DNA from: Streptomyces sp. CB00316
GTDB taxonomy: Bacteria > Actinomycetota > Actinomycetes > Streptomycetales > Streptomycetaceae
Reading direction: 5' to 3'
Assembly (NCBI RefSeq): GCF_001905595.1
Contig: NZ_LIXI01000004.1
Location: 434,001-498,000, forward strand
Length of the DNA: 64,000 nucleotides
The notes under the pieces: generated by a model
The model's database searches: none
What the model was told of the DNA's origin: nothing
The model's input: only the letters and a program-made list of their open reading frames with translations
Translations under genes and position numbers: made by a program
In this document: positions 1-9,058 of the stretch, piece by piece
Numbering within the stretch: position 1 is the stretch's first letter
Layout of the letters: each line of letters begins with the position of its first letter

Positions 1-222
1 GACGCGCACGCACACCCCGACACCCGTACGGCCCAGTGCCACGCCGTACGGGCCAGGAGCCGGAACCGGCCGGATCATGCCGCAGCGGCCCCGCCCTCCG
101 GCCGCACGCACAAGGGAACTAGCTCCCCTCGCCTGGCGTTGACCAGTACGGGAGGCTCCACTGGGGGAGTGGAGCACCACCATGCAAAGGGTTCCCCTGC
201 TGCACCACTTGGAGGGCGTACC

Positions 223-1086
223 GTGCACCGCCGGCACAACGGGCTGAAAACCGCCGTACTCCTCGGGGGCCTGTCCGCACTCATCATCATCATCGGCAGT
301 TTCTTCGGACGCACGGGTCTCCTCATCGCTCTCGTCGTGGCCGTCGGCACCAACGCCTACGCCTACTGGAACAGCGACAAGATGGCCCTGCGGGCCATGC
401 GGGCCCGCCCCGTCAGCGAATTCGAAGCGCCACAGCTCTACCGGATCGTCCGCGAGCTCTCCACCGCGGCCCGTCAGCCCATGCCCCGCCTCTTCATCTC
501 ACCGACCCAGGCGCCCAACGCCTTCGCCACCGGCCGTAATCCGCGCAACGCGGCCGTCTGCTGCACCGAGGGCATCCTCCAGATCCTCGACGAACGGGAG
601 CTGCGCGGGGTCCTGGGTCACGAGCTCAGCCACGTCTACAACCGCGACATCCTCATCTCCTCCGTCGCCGGAGCCCTCGCCTCAGTCGTCATGTTCCTGG
701 TCAACTTCGCCTGGCTCATCCCCATCGGACGTTCCAACGACGACGAAGGCCCCGGCCTCCTGGGTATGCTCCTGATCATGATCCTGGGGCCGCTCGCGGC
801 CTCCGTCATCCAGCTCGCGGTCAGCCGTTCCCGCGAGTACGAGGCCGACGCCTCCGGAGCGCAGCTCACCGGGGACCCGCTCGCCCTCGCCAGCGCCCTG
901 CGCAAACTCGACGCGGGAACGAAACAGCTCCCGCTGCCCCCGGAACCCAGGATCGAGACCGCGAGCCACATGATGATCGCGAACCCCTTCCGCCCCGGAC
1001 AGGGGATGGCCAAGATGTTCTCCACCCATCCGCCGATGGCGGAGCGCATCTCCCGACTGGAACAGATGGCAGGTCGCCGCCCATGA
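223..1086 (+). CDS. htpX: HtpX-like M48 zinc metalloprotease
   Basis: Membrane-bound M48 peptidase, a family that degrades misfolded membrane proteins. From the GTG at 223 it is 287 residues. The zinc site HELSH lies at residues 133-137, and the third ligand is probably the Glu in SREYEAD (about residue 205). Two hydrophobic segments near the N-terminus (about 12-45) and two near 150-190 anchor it. I chose the GTG because GGAGG sits 7 bases upstream and family members begin MHRRHNG; an upstream in-frame TTG at 139 would add 28 low-complexity residues. Its stop overlaps the start of the next gene by 4 bases (ATGA), so the two are probably co-translated. Confidence 0.9.
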   Translation: MHRRHNGLKTAVLLGGLSALIIIIGSFFGRTGLLIALVVAVGTNAYAYWNSDKMALRAMRARPVSEFEAPQLYRIVRELSTAARQPMPRLFISPTQAPNAFATGRNPRNAAVCCTEGILQILDERELRGVLGHELSHVYNRDILISSVAGALASVVMFLVNFAWLIPIGRSNDDEGPGLLGMLLIMILGPLAASVIQLAVSRSREYEADASGAQLTGDPLALASALRKLDAGTKQLPLPPEPRIETASHMMIANPFRPGQGMAKMFSTHPPMAERISRLEQMAGRRP

Positions 1087-1475
1087 ACACCATCCTGAAC
1101 ATCATCTGGCTCGTCCTGTGCGGCTTCTGGATGTTCCTCGGCTATCTCCTCGCAGGCGTCCTGCTCTGCATCACCGTCATCGGCATCCCGTTCGGCGTAG
1201 CCGCCTTCAGGATCGGGGTGTACGCGCTCTGGCCCTTCGGCTACACCGTCGTCGACCGCAGGGACGCCGGATCGCCCTCTTGCGTCGGCAACGTCCTCTG
1301 GCTGGTCCTCGCCGGATGGTGGCTCGCCCTCGGCCACATCACCACCGGCATCGCCCTCTGCATCACGATCATCGGCATCCCCCTGGGCATCGCCAACTTC
1401 AAGCTGATCCCCGTCTCGCTCCTGCCCTTCGGCAAGGAGATCGTCCGCACGGACCAGCCGTTCGCCGCTCGCTAG
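1083..1475 (+). CDS. YccF-domain inner-membrane protein
   Basis: 130-residue membrane protein with two tandem copies of a hydrophobic unit. Each copy carries the signature [10 protein letters not shown] or [10 protein letters not shown], which is typical of the YccF (DUF307) family. The function of the family is unknown. The ATG overlaps the htpX stop codon (ATGA), indicating translational coupling with the protease and perhaps a shared role in membrane quality control, which is inference from position only. Confidence 0.85.
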   Translation: MNTILNIIWLVLCGFWMFLGYLLAGVLLCITVIGIPFGVAAFRIGVYALWPFGYTVVDRRDAGSPSCVGNVLWLVLAGWWLALGHITTGIALCITIIGIPLGIANFKLIPVSLLPFGKEIVRTDQPFAAR

Positions 1476-1708
1476 GAGCCAGGACCGGGAAAGCAACCGA
1501 CGGGCGGGACGCCGAGGACCTCCGCGTACTGGAGACGGCCCTGCGCGACGGTGGTGGCGGCCAGGCGACACACCACGACAGGTGCGGTCCTGCCCGCTGA
1601 CCTGGCCGTCGGCCTCTTCCGTCCCGCCGCCGACGGCATCCCGCGCAACCGAACTCACGCTCGTTGCGTCTTGTGTTCCAACACCGAGCAAGGGGTAGGA
1701 GCAGCGAC

Positions 1709-1981
1709 ATGGGCATTGTCGGTTGGATCATTCTTGGGCTGCTCGCCGGAGTCATAGCCAAAATCCTGCTCCCGGGCCGCGACCCGGGCGGCATCATCGG
1801 GACCACCATCATCGGCGTCGCCGGTGCCTTCGTCGGAGGCTGGCTCTCCAGCCAGTTCCTCGACCGTCCCATCAGCAACGACTTCTACGACACCGCGACC
1901 TGGATCGCCGCCATCGCCGGCTCCCTGGTCCTGCTGATCCTCTACCGCCTGCTCTTCGGCAACTCCCGCGAACGCCGCTGA
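1709..1981 (+). CDS. GlsB/YeaQ/YmgE family small membrane protein
   Basis: 90 residues, with three hydrophobic helices and the family pattern GWIILGLLAGVIAK followed by PGGIIGTTIIGVAGAFVGG. This is the transglycosylase-associated/YeaQ family, often linked to envelope or general stress responses. ATG 1709 is preceded by a purine-rich stretch (GGGGTAGGAG). A longer in-frame ORF begins further upstream but adds non-conserved residues. The 230 bases between this gene and the YccF gene show no other coding signal. Confidence 0.85.
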   Translation: MGIVGWIILGLLAGVIAKILLPGRDPGGIIGTTIIGVAGAFVGGWLSSQFLDRPISNDFYDTATWIAAIAGSLVLLILYRLLFGNSRERR

Positions 1982-1994
1982 CCGCGCCCGCCAC

Positions 1995-2684
1995 TCAGGT
2001 CAGCCCCGTCTCCCGCAACGTCACATTCAGCCGGCCGGCCCGCATCCCCGCATCCGGGTCGGCCGATCCGGCGTACACCTTCGGCACCCCGTGGAACGCG
2101 AAGCGCGACGGGCCGCCGAAGACGAAGAGATCCCCGGAGACCAACTCCACGTCCGTGTAGGGCTGCCCGCGACTCTCGGGGTTCCCGAAGCGGAACAGGC
2201 ACGTCGCCCCGATGCTCAACGACACCACAGGAGCGCCCGACCGCTCCTCCTTGTCCTGATGCATCCCCATCCGCGCCGCGTCGTCGTAGAAGTTGATCAG
2301 CGCGGTGTCCGGAGCGAACGCCTCCGCCGCGCCCTCGTCCTCGTACGCCTCCACCACCGCCGCACGCCCCAGCGCGACCAGCCACTGCGGCAGCGGGGCC
2401 ACCGGGGCACCGTTCACATCGTCGGCGGTACGTGTGTACCGGTACGGCTGCCAGTGCCACCCCAGGCACACCGTCCGCACCGACATCACGCCGCCGCCCG
2501 GCAACACCGTGTGCCGCAACGGAACCGGCCCCCGCGCCCACCCCCGGCACGCCGACACCAACTCCCGCCGCCGCTCCACCGAGAGCCACTCCGGTATGTG
2601 CACGGCACCCGGCGCGACCACCTGCCGAGGCCGCGGGAACAGCCCGCCCGACGCCGCCGGAACCCCACGCGACACCACCGTCAC
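1995..2684 (-). CDS. alkB: AlkB-type 2-oxoglutarate/Fe(II) DNA dealkylase
   Basis: About 229 residues from the GTG at 2684. AlkB enzymes oxidatively remove methyl groups from N1-methyladenine and N3-methylcytosine. Seen here: the iron-binding HxD in MHQDKEE (about residues 142-144), a later FHGVPK His ligand, and an Arg-rich C-terminus (RLNVTLRETG) that would hold 2-oxoglutarate. The start lies 7 bases after the ogt stop, with GAGGGTGG between them; an in-frame start at 2723 would overlap ogt by 32 bases and is less likely. It forms a two-gene DNA-alkylation repair operon with ogt. Confidence 0.88.
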   Translation of the reverse strand: MTVVSRGVPAASGGLFPRPRQVVAPGAVHIPEWLSVERRRELVSACRGWARGPVPLRHTVLPGGGVMSVRTVCLGWHWQPYRYTRTADDVNGAPVAPLPQWLVALGRAAVVEAYEDEGAAEAFAPDTALINFYDDAARMGMHQDKEERSGAPVVSLSIGATCLFRFGNPESRGQPYTDVELVSGDLFVFGGPSRFAFHGVPKVYAGSADPDAGMRAGRLNVTLRETGLT

Positions 2685-2691
2685 ACCACCC

Positions 2692-3222
2692 TCAGCCGCC
2701 GGCCTTCGCGACGCGCTCCGCACACGCGGCCCCTTCGAGCCCCAGCAGCAACTGCTTACGCTCCAGACCCCCCGCGTACCCCCGCAGTGCCCCGTCCGCG
2801 CCGATCACCCGGTGGCACGGCCGCACGACCAGCAGCGGGTTGCGCCCGATCGCCGTCCCCACCGCCCGCACCCCCGCGCCCGAGGCCCCGACCCGCGCGG
2901 CGACCTCCCCGTACGACAGCGTCTGCCCGTACGGGATCGACTCGACCGCCTCCCAGACGCGCCGCTGGAACTGCGTACCCACGCCCTCCGCGAACGGCAC
3001 GTCGAACCGCGTCGACCACCCCGCGAAGTACGCCTCCACCTGCGTGACGACCCCAGCGAACAGCTCGGGCGCCCGGAGCCAGCAGTCCCGGACGACCGCA
3101 CCGCCCTTCTGCCCAGGCACGGACAGCGACACCAGCCGCAGCCCCTCGGCCGTACCGTCCGACTCGCCCACCAGCAGCAACTCGCCCAGCGGACTGGCCA
3201 CCCGCGTGTACACCGTCGTCAC
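2692..3222 (-). CDS. ogt: Methylated-DNA-protein-cysteine S-methyltransferase
   Basis: 176-residue suicide repair protein that transfers the alkyl group of O6-methylguanine to its own cysteine. The active-site PCHRVIG motif is visible with Cys136, preceded by the helix-turn-helix segment (GQTLSYGEVAARVG) that inserts into DNA and followed by the usual GYAGGLERK tail. It is the first gene of a leftward operon with alkB, so direct reversal and oxidative demethylation of alkylated DNA are co-expressed. Confidence 0.93.
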   Translation of the reverse strand: MTTVYTRVASPLGELLLVGESDGTAEGLRLVSLSVPGQKGGAVVRDCWLRAPELFAGVVTQVEAYFAGWSTRFDVPFAEGVGTQFQRRVWEAVESIPYGQTLSYGEVAARVGASGAGVRAVGTAIGRNPLLVVRPCHRVIGADGALRGYAGGLERKQLLLGLEGAACAERVAKAGG

Positions 3223-3427
3223 GACCGCTCACTTCCTCTACCGCCGAAACCGCCCCACCGCACAGCCAGTCTGCGCCCCGCCCACCACACCTGGCTGGCG
3301 GATTTCGGACACCACACCCCGGCGTGCGGCCGCGTCCCCTTGAACGCGAAGAGGCACGCCGTCAGGGCCGGCCCCGACGATGTGCCCCTGTTCGCTCACG
3401 AACCGCCCTACTGGTTCACGAACCGCC

Positions 3428-3916
3428 CTACCGGTAGTTCACGAACTGGATGGCGAAGTCGAGGTCCTTGTCCTTCAGCAGCGCCTGCACGGCCTGGAGG
3501 TCGTCCCGGCTCTTCGAGCTGACGCGCAGCTCGTCACCCTGGACCTGCGCCTTGACGCCCTTGGGGCCCTCGTCACGGATGATCTTCGCCACCTTCTTGG
3601 CGTTCTCCTGGGAGATGCCTTCCTCGATGGTGGCGAAGATCTTGTACTCCTTGCCGGAGAGCTGCGGCTCACCGGCGTCCAGCGACTTCAGCGAGATGCC
3701 CCGCTTGACCAGCTTGGACTGGAAGATGTCGAGGATCGCCTTGACCCGCTCCTCGCCGTTCGCCTCCATCAGGATCTTCTCGCCGGACCACGAGATCGAG
3801 GCGCCCGTGCCCTTGAAGTCGTAACGCTGGGAGATCTCCTTGGCGGCCTGGTTGAGGGCGTTGTCGACCTCCTGCCGCTCGACCTTCGAGACGATGTCGA
3901 AACTGGAGTCGGCCAT
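3428..3916 (-). CDS. yajQ: YajQ family nucleotide-binding protein
   Basis: 162 residues, the usual length of the YajQ (DUF520) family, which in some bacteria binds cyclic di-GMP. The N-terminus [20 protein letters not shown] is characteristic. ATG 3916 is chosen because AAGGAG precedes it; a longer ORF reads 27 unconserved residues upstream. It is transcribed divergently from the tRNA-Tyr locus. Its cellular role in Streptomyces is not established from sequence. Confidence 0.92.
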   Translation of the reverse strand: MADSSFDIVSKVERQEVDNALNQAAKEISQRYDFKGTGASISWSGEKILMEANGEERVKAILDIFQSKLVKRGISLKSLDAGEPQLSGKEYKIFATIEEGISQENAKKVAKIIRDEGPKGVKAQVQGDELRVSSKSRDDLQAVQALLKDKDLDFAIQFVNYR

Positions 3917-4083
3917 GACGTGTGGCTCCTTGCGTCGAAAGTGCGTGGGATACAGCGCAAAGCCTAGCCACCGCCGCACCCTCCGGCTGCTGATCAATGA
4001 GGTGGCGGAGCACCCCTGGCCATCAGGTATTGTTTACGTCGTCGCCAAGGAGCTCACCAGCGGAGATCCGACGCGTCGTTCGA

Positions 4084-4166
<83 letters not shown>

Positions 4167-4172
4167 AGAACG

Positions 4173-4219
4173 GAAGACCCCGCCTGACCAGGCTAAATAC
4201 CTGGTCAGGCGGGGTCTTC
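4173..4219 (+). terminator. Element-borne terminator behind tRNA-Tyr
   Basis: Perfect 20-bp stem (4173-4192 with 4200-4219) around the 7-base loop CTAAATA, located 7 bases after the att core. It belongs to the element and would end the tRNA transcript after integration. It could also stop leftward transcripts coming from int. Confidence 0.85.
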
Positions 4220-4341
4220 GCTTTGGTTGGCGCACCCATACTCAGGCGGGGCGGAACGGACCTTGTCTCACCTTGTCCCGCCTCAATCCCACCCCTGATC
4301 AGCGCGTGTCCCCCAGGTGTCCCCCGGGAGGCAGGTGGCCC

Positions 4342-5721
4342 CTACTCAGGCTCGTTCCACTCCCTCATCGCCGCGTCAATCCGAAGGTTCGCGCGGTCCT
4401 GCGTCTGAGCCAGGACCTTGGCGTAGACCCGGAACAGGACCGCGATCGTGTGGCCGGCCCGTCGCGCGCATTCCATCGGGTCCACCCCCGAACTCAGCCA
4501 GAACGAAACCCCAGCGTGGCGTAGGTCATAGGGGCGGCGGACGAGTGGGGAGGCTGCCTCATCTTCGCTAAGGACGTCGTGCCGGGCCTTGGCCCAGACT
4601 TCGCCGTATCCCGTTTCCTGAAGAAGCCCGCCCCTGCTCGTACGGAACAGCCGTCCGTCCGGCGCGGTGCCCTGCGAGGCGATGTGCTCCCTGAGAAGCC
4701 GCACGAAGTGCGGGGGGATCGGCACGGGACGGGAGTCCTTTACCGCCCGTGCCTTCAGGTGGCGATCCTCGTGCGCCCGCCCATCGTTCGTCCAGCCCTT
4801 GCCGGCGCGGACGGCCCCTTGCCTCAGTGTGAGAACGCCCCACCCTGTCTCGGGAAGGTGACACTGCGCCCGACGGAGCGCCGTCGCCTCAGCCGGGCGC
4901 ATGGCGGCGTAGTAGAGGCACCCGAAGAATGCTTCCAGGTGTGCGCCGCGTGCCCCCTGCTCCCGGACACCCTTGAGAAGCGCTCGCACCTGACGCGGGT
5001 TTGCCACACTCTCCGGATCAAGCTCTTCAGCGGATTTCGGGGCGACCCACTTCACCGTGGTGAGCGGGTTCACCGGGGTGGTGAAGTAGCGCTCTTCCAC
5101 GGCGAGTCCCAGCACATCGCTCAGGCAGGCACGCTTCCGCCGGGCGGTTCGCGGCGCGGCAGGCTTGCCGTCGACCTTCAAGCCCAGCGCGTCCAACGCG
5201 AGACGCACCGTGGCCGACTCCTCCAGAGCCGACACGGGCAGCGAGTTCTTCTCCAGCCAGCGCAAAGCCGCTGTGACGTCCTCGGGGTGCTCGTCCTCCC
5301 ACCGGTTCCGGTTGTAGGCCCACCCGTAGAGGGCGCGGCGGAGAACTGCGGCGTCTGGACTTCCCGTCCTGCTCTTCACAAGGGCGGGGGTGATCGTAGC
5401 CAGAGCATCCGCATAGTTCTTGCGGGACTTCGCCGGGGCGGTCGCCCACTTGCGCTCGATGTAGGCGCGGGTGTGCTCGTACCAAGTCACCGACCCATGC
5501 TGAGCGCGAATCTCCGATACCGGGAGACCCGTCTCCTCGTCGAACTGCTCACCGCGCCGAACGGCCGACATCAGCTCAGATCGTCGACCGTCCGCCTGCG
5601 CCTTGAGCTGGTAACTCTTCGAGTGCTTGCGCTGGCCGACAAGCCAGCGGAGGCGGAAGGGCTTGGGGCGGTCGCGGCGCACCTCGATCGCGTACAGCCG
5701 TACGTCATACGTGAGGGACAT
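4342..5721 (-). CDS. int: Tyrosine recombinase integrase
   Basis: 459-residue site-specific recombinase that would integrate and excise the element at tRNA-Tyr. Catalytic positions visible: Arg275 (AMRPAE), Lys near 328, Arg401 in YDLRHAG, His424 in RAGHT and the nucleophile Tyr433 in RVYAK. The first His of the usual HxxR box is Tyr398, a substitution I have seen in related actinobacterial integrases. The N-terminal part (residues 70-190) looks like a SAM-like core-binding domain. It lies next to attL with its 3' end facing the tRNA, 67 bases after xis, so both are probably one transcript. Confidence 0.95.
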   Translation of the reverse strand: MSLTYDVRLYAIEVRRDRPKPFRLRWLVGQRKHSKSYQLKAQADGRRSELMSAVRRGEQFDEETGLPVSEIRAQHGSVTWYEHTRAYIERKWATAPAKSRKNYADALATITPALVKSRTGSPDAAVLRRALYGWAYNRNRWEDEHPEDVTAALRWLEKNSLPVSALEESATVRLALDALGLKVDGKPAAPRTARRKRACLSDVLGLAVEERYFTTPVNPLTTVKWVAPKSAEELDPESVANPRQVRALLKGVREQGARGAHLEAFFGCLYYAAMRPAEATALRRAQCHLPETGWGVLTLRQGAVRAGKGWTNDGRAHEDRHLKARAVKDSRPVPIPPHFVRLLREHIASQGTAPDGRLFRTSRGGLLQETGYGEVWAKARHDVLSEDEAASPLVRRPYDLRHAGVSFWLSSGVDPMECARRAGHTIAVLFRVYAKVLAQTQDRANLRIDAAMREWNEPE

Positions 5722-5788
5722 GTCTCTCCAGATGGAGCGAGGCCCGCCTGGTGGCGGGCCCCGCGAGTTGGTCTACGGACGGATGCGG

Positions 5789-5977
5789 TCAGGCGGCGGC
5801 CTGCTCGTACTGACGGAGCCAGTCGTCCAGGTCGGTTCGACGCACGCGGACCTGGTGGTTCGGAAGCTTGATGACCTTCGGGGCGAGGCCCCTGGCGCGC
5901 ATTCGGTAGAAAGCCGCTCGGCTCATGTCGAGTTCGGCGAGGACCTCGGGGAGCTTTAGCATCTGGGGGCGGGCCAC
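5789..5977 (-). CDS. xis: Excisionase-like helix-turn-helix protein
   Basis: 62 residues. The sequence LPEVLAELDMSRAAFYRMRA is a winged helix-turn-helix of the MerR/excisionase type, followed by LPNHQVRVRRTDLDDWL, the usual wing and C-terminal helix of AICE Xis proteins. Such proteins bend DNA at att sites and direct excision together with Int. It lies directly upstream of int in the same orientation, and the iteron field begins 64 bases upstream of its start. Confidence 0.9.
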   Translation of the reverse strand: MARPQMLKLPEVLAELDMSRAAFYRMRARGLAPKVIKLPNHQVRVRRTDLDDWLRQYEQAAA

Positions 5978-6041
5978 GGTGCGACTCCTTGGGGGCGTTG
6001 GCGGGCTGCGAGGCGCGGCTGTGTGTCCGAGGCTGCGATTT

Positions 6042-6262
6042 CTGCGTCACCACGTCATCCGCGTCGCTCTTGGGCCCTGACCTGCGGTGACGTGGTGACG
6101 CAGATGGTTGCGGGTGCGTCATTGGTGACGCAGGCGTGCGTTATGGGCTGGTGCAGGGTGACGCAGGTGACGCGGGGTGACGCAGCCGCAGCCGTCCTGC
6201 GTCACCCTGATCGCCGCAGCTCAGGGGCGGTATTGGGTCTCGTGGTGACGCGGGTGACGCAG
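6042..6262. repeat. Iteron field, GGTGACGC(A/G)G
   Basis: The 472-base interval 5978-6449 has no gene and holds repeated copies of a 10-mer. Direct copies start at 6094, 6124, 6157, 6166, 6176, 6244 and 6253; inverted copies start at 6042 and 6197. Partial copies lie at 6086 and 6115. Several overlap or abut end to end (6157/6166/6176 and 6244/6253). Clustered iterons next to a replication gene suggest an origin or an initiator-binding region. Binding by Xis or another regulator is the alternative. Confidence 0.75.
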
Positions 6263-6376
6263 CCTTCTCTTTCTTAAGAAAAGAGAGAGGGGGCGTCTGT
6301 TGTGGTGTGGTGCTGCTTCGGGAGTGAAGTGGGGAGCCGCTTCGCGGCGCGACCACCAAGCGGCGTTCCGCCGAAC

Positions 6377-6422
6377 AGCAAGAGGAGCACGCCCCCCGTT
6401 GGGGCGGGGTGCTCCTCTTGCT
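6377..6422 (-). terminator. Terminator after the replication ATPase gene
   Basis: 14-bp perfect stem (6377-6390 with 6409-6422), with an inner GCCCC/GGGGC pairing. It lies 28 bases beyond the stop of the leftward gene ending at 6450 and separates the replication operon from the iteron field. Confidence 0.75.
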
Positions 6423-6449
6423 TGTCCGTACCCGGGTCGCCGGTGAGGG

Positions 6450-7922
6450 TCAGAGCGACTGTTGCTCGTGGGGCGGCATGGCGGGGCGGCGGGTCATTTC
6501 GACGTACCGGCCCTCTTTGGTGCGGCCCCAGTCGACGAGCACGCCGCGGGCGGCGAGGGTGGGCTGGAGACGCTTGAGGCGGTCGGAGAGGACTTTCCCG
6601 GTCGTGGGCCACCCTTTGGGCAGCGGGCGGAAGTCGTCGCCGCTGTAGAGGCCGCTGAGGAGGTGCAGCCACTCCGAGGACGTCATCCGCGTCTCGGTGC
6701 CGGGGTCGAGGGTGGCCGCGTGCTTGAGGACGGTCTGCGCGAGCAGGTCGCCCTCGATGACGTCGTCGTTCAGCTCGTCCAGGCTGCTCCGGTACGCGGG
6801 GAGCGTGCCGAACCCGGTGGCGGCGTCGATCTGCGCGCACAGGTGCGCGAAGTCCGCCATCCGCAGATCACTCGGGATGTCAGCCTCGGTCGCCCTCACC
6901 TTGACCGTGAGGTCGAGGAGCGAGCCGAGGATGACCGGCAGGGCCGCTTCGAACTCCCGCCAGAGCTCCGCTTCGGTCCGCCGCACCTTCGGACGTTCCA
7001 GACGCAGGGGCAGGAGGCGCTCAGCGAGGTCGGGGCGGATGACTCCGACGTCGATCCCGGTGAGGAGGAGCGGACGGCGGTAGCGGGAGCGGACCACGTC
7101 GCCGTCGCTGAACAGGGCCCGCTTGATGCTCTCGGCTCCGGTGACGATGCAGCACATGAGGTCGGAGAGGTCCGGGGCGAGGTGGGAGAGGTTGTCGAGG
7201 GCGGTGACCCATCCTGCGGCGACGGCGGTGATCAGGTTCTCTTCGTCCTTCGGGGCCCGGCGGAGGTCGCCGGTCATGCCCTCGATGATCCGCACCAGCA
7301 TCCGGCCGGCCGTCGACTTCCCCGCGCCCTGGGGGCCGGTGAGGAACGGGGCGGGGACGGGGACGGAGGGGCCGAGGCAGCCGACGAGCCAGGCCAGGGC
7401 CAGGCTCTCGGTTTCCGCAGTGGCGAAGTTCGTGAGCCGCAGCAGGCTGTCGATGCCCTTGCCCTCGGTGTCCCGCACGGGCATCGGGAGTTCGCCGGTG
7501 AGCTGGGTGCGCCGCCAGCACACCTCACGCGGGTCGGGAACCTTGACCTCCCAGCCGTTGGGGTGGATGCGGACGGACTGCCCGTCATCCCGGCCCAGGT
7601 CCAACCACGTCGCCCCGTCGAACCCCGGGGCGACACGGATGTGGGTGGGCTGGACGTCCTGACTCAGTGCGAGTGCCTCGATCAAGTCCAACGCCTCCTT
7701 GAGCGACGTCCCGTTGAAGACGCCGACCCCGTCGTTGAAGAGGTCGACCATGAGTTCCTGCCGATGGCTGCCGGTGGTGCCCTGGGAGCGGATGGGGCGG
7801 GCCACGGGGTGGCCGAGCCGCTGGGCGTAGACGGTGCCCTCGGTCGTGCGGAAGTACCGGAAGTGCGACTGCGCGTACTCGGTGATGACCTCACGCGCCG
7901 GAGTCTTCTCGTCCTCGGCCAT
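6450..7922 (-). CDS. P-loop ATPase, probable AICE replication helicase
   Basis: 490 residues. A Walker A motif GPQGAGKST spans residues 196-204, followed by a Walker B-like VTALDNLS about 45 residues later and an Arg-finger-like region (RYRRPLLLTG). This resembles the superfamily 3-like ATPases paired with prim-pol primases in plasmids and phages; I infer a helicase role in element replication. The ATG at 7922 is one base after the prim-pol stop, so translation is coupled. A longer start 13 codons upstream would overlap the prim-pol gene. The C-terminus has a probable winged-helix segment (residues 410-470). Confidence 0.75.
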   Translation of the reverse strand: MAEDEKTPAREVITEYAQSHFRYFRTTEGTVYAQRLGHPVARPIRSQGTTGSHRQELMVDLFNDGVGVFNGTSLKEALDLIEALALSQDVQPTHIRVAPGFDGATWLDLGRDDGQSVRIHPNGWEVKVPDPREVCWRRTQLTGELPMPVRDTEGKGIDSLLRLTNFATAETESLALAWLVGCLGPSVPVPAPFLTGPQGAGKSTAGRMLVRIIEGMTGDLRRAPKDEENLITAVAAGWVTALDNLSHLAPDLSDLMCCIVTGAESIKRALFSDGDVVRSRYRRPLLLTGIDVGVIRPDLAERLLPLRLERPKVRRTEAELWREFEAALPVILGSLLDLTVKVRATEADIPSDLRMADFAHLCAQIDAATGFGTLPAYRSSLDELNDDVIEGDLLAQTVLKHAATLDPGTETRMTSSEWLHLLSGLYSGDDFRPLPKGWPTTGKVLSDRLKRLQPTLAARGVLVDWGRTKEGRYVEMTRRPAMPPHEQQSL

Positions 7923-7923
7923 G

Positions 7924-8754
7924 TCACATCCCCAATGCAGTGCGGGCGTTGGACCACGCATCGACGCAGTGCCGCGAGCTCTCGCCCTTGGCCTGAGCCG
8001 CGGCGAACAGCCGGGAGGCGTGGGCGTCGGTCAGGCAGCCGCACCGGCCGTGGGCGGACAGCACCGCGAGGAACGTGCGGTACACGGTCGCGTGCACGCC
8101 GCTGGCCGCCTCGGCGATGCGCTGCTCCGCCATGGAGATGCCGCGTTCGAGGTAGGCGGGGATGCGGTGACGGCACTCCCCACCCCCGGTCGGCACGGGC
8201 ACGGCTACGGGCCGGACCGGTGACGGCTTCTTGACGATCAGAGCCTGTACGGCGTCGGGCAGAGCGGTCATGGTGCCGGTGCCGGGGCCGAGCCACCGGG
8301 CGTAGACCATCGTCGACTTGATGTCGACACCGTCACGGACCGCGTTCACGGAGGGCATCGCGCCCCGGTAGATCCAGTGCTCACCGCGCGTCGTCGCCAC
8401 GGTCCGCGTGGCGGGCAACGCCCGTCGGGCCCACGCGACGGCGTCGGCGTGGTCGAGGTCGACGACGGTCAGCCCGATTCCGCCGGGGTACCAGGCAACC
8501 GCCGCCGCTTGCTTCCATGCCGTCGCCCATGCGGGCCCGGTGAGGGTGTCGTGGTCGGTGGTGGCGGCGGCCCACGCGTGGCACGGTCGCGGGCAGTCGC
8601 ACGGGCCGGGGGTCTTCATGTTCGGCCGGCCACCACAGGCGTTGCCTCGGCAGGCCGGGCAGTTCCCGAACGGGACCTTCCCCGCCCGTAACGGCAGGAC
8701 CGGAACGGCCCGGTCGGCAAGGTCCAGGGCGGCGGTGAGGAGGTGGGTGTTCAT
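7924..8754 (-). CDS. Bifunctional DNA primase/polymerase (prim-pol)
   Basis: 276 residues with the archaeo-eukaryotic primase-like prim-pol fold signature. It has VPVLPL at the N-terminus, a Cys cluster at about 32, 35, 40, 52, 54 and 58, the catalytic LTVVDLD (Asp99, Asp101) and a later GEHWIYR. Prim-pol proteins prime and extend DNA, and one class of AICEs uses them for replication. ATG 8754 overlaps the upstream gene stop as ATGA; a longer ORF reading to 9150 is antisense noise. It is followed by the P-loop ATPase in the same operon. Confidence 0.85.
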   Translation of the reverse strand: MNTHLLTAALDLADRAVPVLPLRAGKVPFGNCPACRGNACGGRPNMKTPGPCDCPRPCHAWAAATTDHDTLTGPAWATAWKQAAAVAWYPGGIGLTVVDLDHADAVAWARRALPATRTVATTRGEHWIYRGAMPSVNAVRDGVDIKSTMVYARWLGPGTGTMTALPDAVQALIVKKPSPVRPVAVPVPTGGGECRHRIPAYLERGISMAEQRIAEAASGVHATVYRTFLAVLSAHGRCGCLTDAHASRLFAAAQAKGESSRHCVDAWSNARTALGM

Positions 8755-8942
8755 GCTGCGGTTCCGGTGGGCTCGTCGTGCGCGGCGACGATTTCCATGA
8801 GCAGGGTCTCGGCGGCCATGAGGTGGCCGACGAGGACATCGGGGTTGGTGAGGTCGATGGGGCCGATGTTCGCGACGTAGGCGCGGGCGGCCTCGATCGC
8901 GACGACGCGTGCGGCCTCCCGCACGGGGGTGGGATGAGTCAT
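8751..8942 (-). CDS. Small AICE protein, unknown function
   Basis: 63 residues, mostly helical (residues 5-55), acidic, with no recognisable domain. It overlaps the prim-pol gene by 4 bases (ATGA) and so heads the replication operon. Its position between the putative transfer locus and the primase suggests a replication accessory protein, but nothing in the sequence proves that. Confidence 0.7.
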   Translation of the reverse strand: MTHPTPVREAARVVAIEAARAYVANIGPIDLTNPDVLVGHLMAAETLLMEIVAAHDEPTGTAA

Positions 8943-9058
8943 GATGGATGTCTCCAGTTCTGTGACTGGCGGACGAGAGCGGCCCCGCGACTTTGGCGAG
9001 ACGAGGGGGCCGCTTTCGGTTTGCCTGGCGGTATCCGGAATCCCTGCCGTCGATGGGG

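Noticed and set aside
6042..6262. CRISPR array
   Set aside because: Repeats are 10 bases, overlap or abut, occur in both orientations and lack uniform spacers or cas genes.
6462..8234. 590-residue rightward ORF across the replication ATPase
   Set aside because: Gly/Val/Glu-rich shadow frame; the leftward frame has Walker motifs and coupled starts.
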